A stretch of 30,718 nucleotides of DNA, taken from assembly GCA_943704495.1 (NCBI GenBank), contig CALSCR010002977.1, positions 1 to 30,718 of the forward strand, in the 5' to 3' direction. The DNA comes from Pigoraptor chileana (Eukaryota > Opisthokonta > Filasterea). Below the pieces are notes generated by a model. The model ran no database searches. It saw only the letters and a list, made by a program, of their open reading frames with translations, and was not told the DNA's origin. Below, piece after piece: positions 18,519 through 29,042 of this stretch. Position 1 is the first letter of the stretch; each line of letters starts with the position of its first letter. The translations under genes were made by a program, and so were the position numbers.

Positions 18519-20541
18519 ATGGGTGCCTCTGGATCCCGGATCGAAAAGTCTCTCGGGGACAGCATTCCCGAAGACGAGCGTTACTATGGTCTCGAGAACT
18601 TTGGCAACACTTGTTATTGCAACTCTGTACTTCAGGCGCTCTTCTTTTGCCGGCCATTCAGAAAATGTGTTCTGACACATGAGGATGCTGTTACTGCCGG
18701 AACCGCTCCGCCGGACGATCTGCTAGCGTGTCTGGCCGAGTTGTTCGCTCATATATCTGGACAGAAGAAAAGATGCGGCGTCGTCGCTCCGCGAAAATTT
18801 ATCGCGCGTTTGCGCAAGGAAAACGAAGCCTTTCGGGGGTATATGCACCAAGATGCGCACGAATTTTTAAACTATCTACTTAATACGATTGCGGAAGTCC
18901 TTGTGACTGCGGAAAAGAAGAAGACGAGGCTGCCGAAAGCAGTCAATGGTGCATCTAGTATTGTCAGCGATGGACGTGCGCGTGATGTCTTGGAGTCGTC
19001 GAGCGCACGTGGTACCTTGTCGCGTTCGCCCGCAACCACGCCGGACCGGCCAGCAACAGCGGCAGTTGGTGGTGCACGAATAGCCACCGACTCGATGTCG
19101 AACGGGGCGTGCAACGGATGTGAGAAGCCAGCGTCTGTTACTTCTTCGGGATCGGAGCCTGTCACGTGGGTTCACCGCCTTTTTGAGGGCGTGTTGACAA
19201 ACGAGACAAAGTGTCTCTGCTGTGAGTCTGTGAGCAGCAAAGACGAATCTTTTCTCGATCTGTCCGTTGATATTGAACAGAACACGTCCATCACGGGGTG
19301 TTTACGAAACTTTTCTTCGACGGAAACATTGTGTCGAGAGCACAAGTACTATTGCGACGTCTGCGGGAGTTTGCAAGAGGCGCAGAAGCGGATGCGGATT
19401 AAGCGACTCCCTCCTGTTCTTGCATTGCATCTAAAACGATTCAAGGTATGTTGCTCTTCCGCCACCCTCTATGCCCACTGCCCCACTGGTTTCAGCTTGC
19501 CAGAGTCAGGTGTGAGTGACTGACTTGTCCTCCAACACTCTTTGACTCCGCCCCCCCCNNNNNNNNNNCCCCCCCCCCCCCCCCCCCTCTCTCGCTCTTG
19601 TACATTCGCGATATAGTACATGGAAGACCTCCACCGCTTCCGCAAGCTCCACCATAGGGTTGTATTTCCTCATGAACTCCGTCTTTTCAACACGTCGGAT
19701 GATGCCGTCGATGCAGACCGCATGTACGATCTGTTTGCGGTCGTTGTCCATGTTGGCGGGTGAGCTAAGGAGCCTCGAATCGCACCAACACTTAGCAACA
19801 CCTCTTTGCATGTGATGTTTGATTTGTGCCATATGCTTGTTCATCAACATAGTACAAGTTCTAGTCTAGGTACCTTAACAGATATGCGCACACGCCTTGT
19901 GTTATGTGTGTTTGGGCAATTTGTGTTATTCCTGTTTCTTGCGACCATCCATGTGTGTTATGCTGCGCTGTGGATCTGTGTGGAGTGTCTTGATACTCGT
20001 ATGAGGATACAAGACCGCATTGGCGCTGTGGATCTCCGACTGAGATGCAGAATAGTTTTCCATAGCACATCCGCATCGCTCGTTACCTGCGTCTGATACA
20101 CAGGCGTGCGCTTCTGCAGAGGAACAAACCACGGCCACTACATAAGCGTCGTCAAGAGCCATGATCACTGGCTCGTATTCGATGACGACAACGTGGAGGT
20201 GTGTGCATGCGCCGCAATTGCAATCAAACCGGAACCCATATTGCAGCACGCCATTCCCGACCGTGCTTTGACAATCAATCCACTCAGTTGACATTCCAAT
20301 TTACTCATTCGACACTGCTGCTGCCACATAGACTTGATCTTTTCTGTGGTCATTCATGGGCTTACTGATGCCTGCCAAAACCTGGTGTCCTTTGCACTCT
20401 GCCGAACGACAGCTCATGCAGGGTTCAGATCTTAAGTCGCTTTTTGGGCTTGCGCACGAGGCAGGTGGCGCCCAGCAGACATCAGAGTCCGGATACATTC
20501 TATTTTATGAATCCCGAGAGGTGACCGACGGCGCGTTGTGA
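18519..20541 (+). CDS. Ubiquitin-specific protease, USP12/USP46 (yeast Ubp9/Ubp13) type
   Basis: Exons 18519-19445, 19617-19759, 20120-20198 and 20413-20541; phases match, 425 aa. Start chosen because MGASGS...LEN aligns with the USP46 N-terminus. Cysteine box [10 protein letters not shown] (catalytic C32); [12 protein letters not shown]; zinc ribbon TKCLCC and [13 protein letters not shown] ends exon 1; exon 2 continues YMEDLHRF and [10 protein letters not shown]; histidine box [16 protein letters not shown] with catalytic His, then VFDDDNVE with the Asp; C-terminus [13 protein letters not shown]. An inserted Ser/Ala-rich region of about 85 residues lies between the QDAHEF and zinc-ribbon segments. 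The family removes ubiquitin and is activated by WD40 partners (WDR48/UAF1, WDR20), so a partner requirement is expected. Acceptor 20413 rather than 20422 preserves the family length [13 protein letters not shown]. Intron 1 contains the only assembly gap. Confidence 0.95.
19551..19587. repeat. Poly-C tract interrupted by a 10-N gap
   Basis: Eight C, ten N (19559-19568), then nineteen C, all inside USP intron 1 and ending 29 nt before the 3' splice site. The N run is probably a placeholder for an unresolved homopolymer; its real length is unknown. Confidence 0.95.
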
Positions 20542-21102
20542 TTCGGGCTGCGCGGGGCATCTTGGGATGCAGGCCGTTTCTGTTGTGTGTTGATTTATTG
20601 GCGGTGTCCGGCACAATGCCATCTTTCACTCACTCATCCAAACGATCTGTCCACCCCGGACGCGACATCTGTGTGTATATACATAGTTAAATATATATCA
20701 AAATTCACATTCAAAAGATGTGTGGCCTTCTTCGTGGTGTGTTTAAAATGACCGATAGAGCATGGGATGGTGCGATCCCCAACACGACGGCTGTCTGTCA
20801 ACGTTGACACTGTTAAATACATGACGACACGGCTGTTGATCCTCTCATCGTGACACTCAGTTGAGACTGTATTTAATTATTATACATGCGATTGAGGGTG
20901 ACGTATCCATTTTACGCCCATGCCCATACGCTCATAGACAATCAATTGATGCTCAGAAATCTCAATCCCGCTCCGCGCAATGTCTTTCCATATGTACGCG
21001 ACATGAACAATGTACGCACGCAAGAGAAAAAAGAACTGGCACAAACAAACAACAAAGTATCCGCCGGAGCTGTACACACGCATCCGCACAACTAGAACCC
21101 CA
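20542..21102. other. Convergent 3' intergenic region
   Basis: 561 bp between the stop codons of the USP gene (+) and TAF12 (-). AT-rich around 20680-20710. No coding or RNA gene seen. Confidence 0.5.
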
Positions 21103-22927
21103 TCAATTATTGCTGCGTGGCTGGTGGCGTTGGCTCTTGGCTAATCGCAGCTGTTCCAAATAAGCGTCTGTGGGCACTACCTGCGAAATACATAATATGG
21201 TGCCGGGATTTCGTGTGTAACCGGACGTGGGGCAGCAGAGAGAGAGAGAGGGAGAGAAAGCGAGCCAAAGAGACAAGGATACATAAACGAGACAATGTTG
21301 TCAGGTGGGTAACAAAGATTCAAGCGAGCCAATCGCACCATCCATCACAACAAATGCACCATCCATCACAACACCAAACACATAATGTCTTGTGCACAAT
21401 AGAGAAACCCACCCTCTTTGTGGGCCGCTCTTCCTTTTCCTCGGGATCAATGTCGACCATCTTGATGTCCCAATTGCGCTCTGACAGACACAGGAACGAG
21501 CACACAACATACGCAAAAGCGCACATGCGCACACACACAAGTTCACGAGTCAGTCCTAGGCGCGGGGTGATAGCCATACTACTAACCCACACACAACTCC
21601 CATGAACACATCGTCACACGCACATACACACGTAAATACACACACGCGCGCAAAGCACGCCACACACAATATTAAATACCACATTGTCCGTGCGACAAAA
21701 ACCAACACGCACACTGGAGCAAGTGCTCCGGGGCACTCACCCAAATGCAATTTGATATCGCGCACTTCAATCCGCTTCGACCCCCGAAGCTTTGCAAGTT
21801 GACAGGCAAAGGTCGTCACATTTTCAATGAAGTCATCGCCGATTTCCAAAAGCATCTGTTCAACGACGAGTCAGCGAGTATTTTGTATGTGTTACGTTAT
21901 TTGTTACAGAGTTGGAGGAGATATGCGCGTGAATCCGCGGTGTGGGGTGAAGATGTGGTGGATGCTTTGAGTGTCGCGCGTGCATGGATGCCTAGACGTG
22001 TGCGATGTGCAGGGTGTGTGTGTGTGTGTGTGTGGATGCAATGCCCACACACCTCTTCCAGTTGTTCGTCCACAGACTCCTTCGGTTTGATCTCGTCAAT
22101 AAGTGCCTGCAGTCGCTCCTTGTTGAGCGAACCATTGGCCCGCTCAGTCTTTGCGATGGCGCCGACTGAATTTATTCGTGTAGTTGCAACCGGTCGAGTC
22201 CTCTGCTCCGTTTTCATGCACCAAACAACAGCAAACGATTAATGTACAATCGTGCAATGAAGGCGAAATGCGCCCCGTCGCTCACTTGCGCGATTGCGCC
22301 AATGTGGCACGACATACAAGTTCGCACGCACACGTTCAGTGCTTTGGACAAACGAAGGAGATCGGTGACGCAAGCATCCACAAGCTATATGAAGTCCTAA
22401 CATACCTTGACCTGCCCCAGCGCTCTTTGTTGCGGATTCACCGCACGCTGAGCAACAGCAGCAGCTCCTCCACCCGCAATTGGTGCGACATTCGATTGTG
22501 TTCCAGCAACCGCACTGGCCGCATCCTCCTGCCCAGTCGCCACAGCAGCAACAACAGCAGCAGCAGCGGCGGGCTTTGATTGCAACGACAGTTGTGGATT
22601 CAAATCAGTATCAAACAAAAGCGTGTTGTTCAGGACTGAAAAAGTGGGGCATGTAGGATTCAAGTTACTGTCATAGCCGTGCCCATGGGCTCCACAAAAG
22701 GGGAGGGCGTGAAAGAGGGACACACAAACAGATACATAGAGAAATAAACCTTTACAACTATTAAAGAACTATAATATATTACATCTATGAAGCACAACTC
22801 TGGCAGCTAACTGAGTTGAGACGTCGCCTTCACCGACCTGCGTTGGTGGAGGTGCGGCTTGGATGGGTGCGTTGATATTAAGACCTGGCTGCCCAAGAGA
22901 CGAGGCAAGCGTCCCTTTAAGTTCCAT
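21103..22927 (-). CDS. TAF12: Transcription initiation factor TFIID subunit 12 (TAF12)
   Basis: Six exons on the minus strand: 22927-22834, 22635-22406, 22202-22053, 21855-21741, 21480-21413, 21180-21103; phases match, 244 aa. Residues 1-130 are a low-complexity Ala/Gln/Pro-rich N-terminus typical of the family. The histone fold (about 134-203) reads [20 protein letters not shown] spliced to [36 protein letters not shown] spliced to ERNWDI. The acidic/basic tail [11 protein letters not shown] and the last exon [18 protein letters not shown] close the protein. TAF12 pairs with TAF4 (TFIID) or ADA1 (SAGA) through an H2B-like histone fold. The joins HL-ERNW and QLEE-MLLEI exactly restore the conserved family text, so the model is firm in the C-terminal half. 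Exon 1 (MELKGTLAS...) is less constrained. It shares a 323-bp divergent promoter with PSAT. Confidence 0.93.
21335..21374. repeat. Two-copy tandem repeat, unit about 20 bp
   Basis: GCACCATCCATCACAACA occurs twice head to tail in the last intron of TAF12. Confidence 0.85.
22014..22034. repeat. (TG)n microsatellite in TAF12 intron 3
   Basis: Perfect TG run near the intron's 5' splice site; it reads CA on the sense strand of TAF12. Confidence 0.9.
22651..22698 (-). repeat. Dispersed intronic repeat, copy in TAF12 intron 1
   Basis: On the minus strand it starts TTTGTGGAGCCCATGGGCA and ends ACTTGAATCCTACAT. It aligns over about 48 bases, roughly four in five identical, with 27775-27725. It ends about 15 nt before the 3' splice site of intron 1. 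Confidence 0.7.
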
Positions 22928-23250
22928 TGCGACAATATCCCCCCTGCTTTCTCAACAAAGCACAGCAAAAATAACCGACATCTTTTAACTTGGCATTACC
23001 TCAAGAAACTCAAGTAGCGGAACCATGTCAGTGTCGTACCGTAAATTCAGTCCGGCAGTAATTACGATCGTAATACGGTTTCCAATGAGGTAACATGTAA
23101 AGGCACGTGCCGCATGAGTCCCGACCCCGGGCCCCAGCACGGCAGCAGCCAGTATCGGCACTGAGGCCTTCTCAAATAACAGTACAAAGTTCTGTAGTTC
23201 GCGAAACAACACAAACACATCCGTCGCATTCCAACGAAGAATAAGAGCAA
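22928..23250. promoter_or_regulatory. Divergent TAF12/PSAT promoter
   Basis: 323 bp between two divergent ATGs. It contains a perfect 14-bp palindrome ATTACGATCGTAAT (23061-23074), a perfect 10-bp E-box palindrome GGCACGTGCC (23102-23111) and a CCAAT box (23082-23086) within about 50 bp. A 92-codon minus frame across it lacks any feature and would not join TAF12. Confidence 0.5.
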
Positions 23251-26125
23251 ATGGCGGCGTCAAAAACAGTTCTCAATTTCTCCGCAGGGCCTGCGAAACT
23301 GCCCCGCGCCGTACTTGAGCGGGCGCGCGATGAGCTGCTGGACTACGCGGGATCCGGGATGAGTGTGATGGAGCTCAGCCACAGATCCAAGGAGTTTGAA
23401 GGCATCATTGCACGTGCGGAGCAGCGCGTGAGATCGCTCTTGTGAGTGTGGGGGGAGCATTTTTTGCGGTGTTATTTGTTGAAGTTGTTGCTTAGTGCAC
23501 GCAAACTGAGTGTAAATGCACTGATGCCGAGACCTTGATGGCTAATGCCCAACACCCACGTATCACTCGGTGTATGCAGGCATGTTCCTTCGAACTACAA
23601 GGTGCTGTTTCTTCAGGGTGGCGGGTCCACACAGTTTTCTGCGGTTCCACTGAATCTTATTGGGAAGGAGGGCGCTCCTGCGGACTATGTTGTTACGGGT
23701 CACTGGTCGTCACTCGCTGCAAAGGAGGTACGTACGCACAGTAATGCGAGTGTCTCATCCACGTGTGCTTGCAGCGCTGGCTGTCGTATCGTCACCTTTG
23801 CCTTCGGATGCATTGCATCGTATTCGTATCTGTATTGTGTTATGAGCGTACTCAGGGATTCAGCATGACTGAACTACAATTTTTTGTAACATACAGGCCC
23901 AAAAGTATGCAACAGTGCGCTATGTTCTCTCTGGCAACGGAAAGAAAGTGGCATCGATACCTCCCACTTCGGAGTGGGCCTTGAGTCCGGATGCGTCGTA
24001 CGTCTACTACTGCGCCAACGAGACGATTGACGGTGCGTATGCTTCACTGCTGCACACACACGCGCGCACTCACACACACACTCACACCCATGCGTCACGC
24101 ATTTGCACTCACACCCCTGCATTCCCCAACGGATAGGCGTTGAATTCAACTTTATCCCGGAGACCGGTGCGATTCCGCTCGTGTGTGACATGTCGTCAAA
24201 TATAATGTCGCGTCCCATCGACGTCACAAAGTTTGGGCTGATTTACGCCGGCGCCCAGAAAAACATGGGGCCTTCGGGTGTCACGCTTGTCATTGGTCAG
24301 TGGATGTCGCGTTATGCGTGTGCACGTGGGCTCGCTGTGTGCATATGCCTCGGCATAATTATTCTGTTGTGCGCAATGTATGCATCGGTGCATATGTGGT
24401 TGGTGTCATTGCCGAAAGGACTCTTTTTTTATAGCTTCACTGGTGTTCCCGTTCACGTGTACACTGAGCGTTGCACATTTGTGTGTGTTGGAGTGTCTTT
24501 ATGTCACTCTTGCTGGCCTTTAATCCTTGTTATCTATGCCGATTCCGGTGGTCGCGTGATGCTGGATGCTGCAGTGAGGGAGGATCTCCTTGCAAAGGCA
24601 CTTCCGTCCACGCCACTGATGCTGGACTACAAGGTGCGTGCATGCCTGCATGTGTACGTGTCCATTTCTGTGTATAGATGTAACATATGCTTCACATGTG
24701 CGCGTCTGCGTCTATTTTCGTTTCTCTGTGCGTGGCGCATCAGGTATAAATACTTAGATGTTCTTGCTTGTCCGCACTCAAGCCTTGTTTGAATGTCCAA
24801 ATTTTGTTCTGTGCAGCTGATGGCGGACACAAAGTCACTATACAACACTCCGCCCACATACAGGTGCGCATGTGTGTTTCGTGCACTGATCTTGTGTGTT
24901 GTTTCGAACGGTGGGGAGGCAGGATGGAGGGGAGGTAGGAGGGGAGGTGGGAGGGTTGGAGGGTGCCTCTATCTTGACCCGTCTTATCATCACTAATTTT
25001 CGCGTCAATTTTGACGTCGTCAATGCCCTCACAGCATATACATCGCAGGCCTCGTGTTCGACTGGATTCACGAACAGGGCGGCGTGGAAGGTAAGCCAAG
25101 TCTGCCGATTAATGCTGCCACTTGTAAGCTCTTCCCTACCGTTGTTGTGCGTTTTTTTGTTTGTTTGTATCTTGTGTCGTGTTTTACCACGCGCAATACT
25201 CCTCTCGCAGTGGATGGGCTTGTGTGTTTTGTGTGAAGACGATTTCTCTTTGCTGCTATTGTGGAGTCCAAGAGCACTGCTCGGCCGCTGACTTGAATTC
25301 TAAACCTCCTTCTGCATTCTCCCCCTTCTCGCTCCTTTGTCCGCCTTGTGTGCTTAGCAATGGACTTGCTGAGTGCCAAGAAGGCGGGTCTGATTTACGG
25401 TGCGATGGATGCGTCAGACGGATTTTACAGGTGGGTCTCTGTGGGTTTGGTATTCTTTGATCCCTCGTGTTTGCCTGTCCTTCTCAACTCCGTGTCTCAT
25501 GCCTTGATCTGTTCCGTGTGTGTGTGTGTGTGTGTGCGTGTGTGCAAATGTACTTGTATTCGTGAAGTTGTCCGATCGCATCCGGATGCAGGTCACGCAT
25601 GAACCTTCCCTTTCGCATCCGGGGCGGAAACACGGACCTGGAGGACAGGTTCATAGTGGGGGCAGATGCGAAGGGCCTGCTGCAGCTGCGTGGCCACAGG
25701 TATGTGCAACAACTCTGTGCGTACGTGTCGTGGTATATTGTGCAGGGGGCGACGGCTGTGACAGAGATGCACAGAGCGTGAAGGTTCGGGTCTTCTTTTC
25801 CTTCGTCTGTCAAACCACTAACTCGGTCATATTCAGCGTATTGGGGAGCTGATCCATTAGCCTATTCCTTTCTTCATGTCAATATGTGCGCGCCTTCACG
25901 GCGTTTGGCATTACAACTGCTGTCATGGATAAATGAGAACCACGCGAATGTTTTTAGAAACACAAATTTGATCCCCTTGGTCGTCCGCATTGATGCCCCC
26001 CCCCCCGCCCCGTTACTCACAGGTCGGTCGGTGGTATTCGGGCGTCGCTTTACAATGCCGTCTCGGTCGAGGAAACCGCAACACTCGCAGAGTTCATGCG
26101 CGAATTTGCGGCGGCAAACAAGTGA
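23251..26125 (+). CDS. PSAT1: Phosphoserine aminotransferase (SerC/PSAT)
   Basis: Ten exons: 23251-23441, 23580-23727, 23897-24032, 24137-24295, 24575-24633, 24817-24863, 25035-25090, 25358-25430, 25592-25699, 26023-26125; all phases match, 1080 nt, 359 aa (family about 360). Class V PLP aminotransferase: [10 protein letters not shown] at the N-terminus, [17 protein letters not shown] (cofactor phosphate), [18 protein letters not shown] with the PLP-binding Asp176, [12 protein letters not shown] with Schiff-base Lys200, [33 protein letters not shown], and [15 protein letters not shown] at the end. It converts 3-phosphohydroxypyruvate plus glutamate to phosphoserine in serine synthesis, in the cytosol (no targeting peptide seen). 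The first ATG has a purine at -3 and matches the family N-terminus. It is convergent with the PGM3 gene. Confidence 0.98.
24910..24963 (+). repeat. G-rich minisatellite (GGAGG-type) in PSAT intron 6
   Basis: Repeated GGGGAGG/GGTGGGAGG units with more than four G-runs, compatible with G-quadruplex formation on the sense strand. Confidence 0.7.
25516..25545 (+). repeat. (TG)n microsatellite in PSAT intron 8
   Basis: TG dinucleotide run with one CG interruption, about 46 nt before the 3' splice site. Confidence 0.9.
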
Positions 26126-26755
26126 AGCTGCGCTGTCCAAAAATAGGGGAGGCGCGTGTGGTATCCGATGCCCGCACGGGTGAAAGCATTGTAAATGTAC
26201 TAAAGAAGCTATTTTATCGCGACAACAATTGTGTTGCGGGTGCCTTTCAATGCGTTGTCCGCATTGTGTGCGCCATTGTTGTGTTCCTCTCACTTTCCAA
26301 AGTGCAGCTGTAAAGGGATTGGTGACGTCTGATTGCGACAGAGGAAGTGCTGGGCTCAGGCTCAGGTGCAGTGTGGTGGACAAATTTGTGATTGGGATCA
26401 AAGTGGAAAGCAAAGGCATGAGTCATCGTATTAAACGACAACAGCAGCCCGCGTCTATAGCCGAGGACGTCGACAGAGTCATTCTTCCTCTGTGAATTGT
26501 ATGTTACGCGAGTGACAACATCAAACCACAGAGTGTATTTTGCATGGTTTGGTTAACCACTCAAAGCAAAAGGAGACGCGGATGCGCGCAGCTCACCGTA
26601 GCGCAGCGGCTGCATGGCACGATCGAGTGCAGTGAACCAACACGCAAGCTGTTTCTTCCTTCCCTTCCCCGGCCACTATTTACAACCTTCACACTCCCTC
26701 AAAACAGAGCACAGGTCCTTATTAGGGCGTAGTTCCCGTGTGTGCAAAATATGGC
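26126..26755. other. Convergent 3' intergenic region
   Basis: 630 bp between the PSAT (+) and PGM3 (-) stop codons. Several open frames under 110 codons, none with a recognisable feature. No gene called. Confidence 0.5.
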
Positions 26756-27034
26756 TCAGGGCCGCGGCCCAACGCCCCCCGCAAGGTCATACACGGCACG
26801 CGCCACATTTGCGGCAAGCGCATCGGCGGCTTGCTGCGTGTTAGCCTCGGCATATATGCGCACCACATCCTCGGTGCCCGATGGCCTGCAATGCACACAC
26901 AGATATGTTTGATATTTGCACGGAAGGACACCGAATAAGACATAACACGCAGCAAGACAGCACACGGGGACAACACTCATATTTCCGGCATGCAAACAAA
27001 CGCAGACACACGAGCACACAGACACGCACGATTT

Positions 27035-27070
<36 letters not shown>

Positions 27071-28966
27071 ACCCGTTCACTCGAGAGGGGTGCATGCGTA
27101 CCGTGCGAATGAACGACCGTTCTGGAACTGCGCAACAAGACGGTCGATTTCGTGCTGAAGCCCGTGTGGAGAAACACACTTCCGCTCGGCGTCGGTGGTG
27201 CGAATGACAGTGCGGTCTCTCACCTGCGATTGGCACACCGCAAATGCATGTGCATGGCGATGTTTGGTGGACACACAAACAGCTCAATCAATCAATCAAC
27301 GGTGTATGCTTGAAACATGGAGCCAAAAATGAGAAGGCAAGATACCCAACACCACAATTGCAGGAGGCTTTCAGCGTATATACACACCTGCACTTTGAGC
27401 TGCCTGTTTGGAAGGTCGTGATACTGCGCATACCAATCAGAGAGCGTCCACACATTGCGTGCGAGTATGGCCTCCACAAGAAGAAGATCGGAAAATGCGT
27501 CACCGACGGCCTGGTTGATGAGCTGGACAGTGGCTTGCAGGTCCTCTGCAGCACGTGAGCGCTCAGGGGCGCTGTAAGTTGGAGTAGTATAAGTGGCGGG
27601 GGGGGGGGGGGGGGGCAAACATCAATACAGACAAACGCATGGGGGAAGAACATATATCATCTAAACTACTCGGCGGGAAAGCAACGTCAAAGAGAGACGC
27701 GAGGGCAAAGAGAGAGAGAGAGAGATGTGGGATTCAAGTCAGCGTCTTCGGCGCCATGCCCACGGACTCCACAAACCAGAAACAGGTAAAGAGAGGCAAA
27801 TGGATGCGGTAAGAAACTAACGCACCCAGAGCGGTCAATGCCAGCAATGGCGTGTATTGCGCGGTCTGAGAACACGACGGTCCCGTGACCGTTGGCCTCA
27901 AAGTAGACGCCCACATCGTACTCCACGGCGCGGTGGTGGAGGTACTTGACTCCCGTTTCAACGCACGCAACATCCAGCCCCTGAGGAATATTTTGTGGTT
28001 GGGAGGGGGCGGGGACAATGTAAGAGAATGTGGGAAGAGAAAGGAACGCCACGAGGGATCCCATCAGTGTTGCCCGTGCACTCACAATGAAGGAGCGCTG
28101 CCAAAACTCACAGTTGTGCCGAAAATATATACCTTCAACCACAACCACCCAGGGACCCGAGTGCCCTTTTTGGCACTCTGCACACATAGGAAAGAACGAG
28201 AAAGGAACGAGCGAGACACACATCAAAACATATAAACAGCCTAAATAGGGAGAGATGAGCCACAAATCAGACTGAGACCCACAAGCGACCGCGTAAGATA
28301 GTTTGTTGAGCCGCCGTTGGCATACGCCGTCTGCACAACGCCGACGTGGAGATTGAGGCCGGCAACGCGCACTCGGTCGCCGATGAATGCGGCAAACAAT
28401 GACGCAATTCGGTCGCCATCAAGAAGCCGGAACTCGCCTGTTTACACGCAATTAAAAAAAAACAAGTGAATAATGATGCCCATAGACTTCATGTGCATAC
28501 CAGCAAAGAGAAGAAGAAAGAGAAAGAATATATATATGTATGCATACATAGGAAGGCGTTCACAAATTGCCTAGCAGGCGTGAAAGTAGGAATAATGCAC
28601 ACGTATTTTCGTCAAGCACATTGGAAAAACGGACAGCCGTCTAAGAATAGGTGAGGGTCTGACGCACCATTCTCGGTGAAGAAATACACGAGACGATCGG
28701 CGTCGCCATCGATCGACGCAAACCGCGCGCCGTTCGTTGGAGCGACGTTCTCCGGGATGCGCTGCTGGACCTTCACGTGATCAGCACCGCACTGCATTGT
28801 GCACATTTAAAACAGAGAACGTAACCGAGATTTCATTCACAATATGTAAGTGGTTCAGCATGCCAACGACTGAGTCAATTTCGGCTCATGTGTGCCTCAA
28901 GTAACGCCGCACACACATGCAGAAACACCAAACACATATGCTACAGAAAGGTCAAGTGGCGGAAAT

Positions 28967-29042
<76 letters not shown>

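Noticed and set aside
22985-23263. 92-codon minus-strand frame across the TAF12/PSAT promoter
   Set aside because: No domain, ends before TAF12 exon 1 and cannot be spliced to it in a supported way; the region behaves as a promoter.
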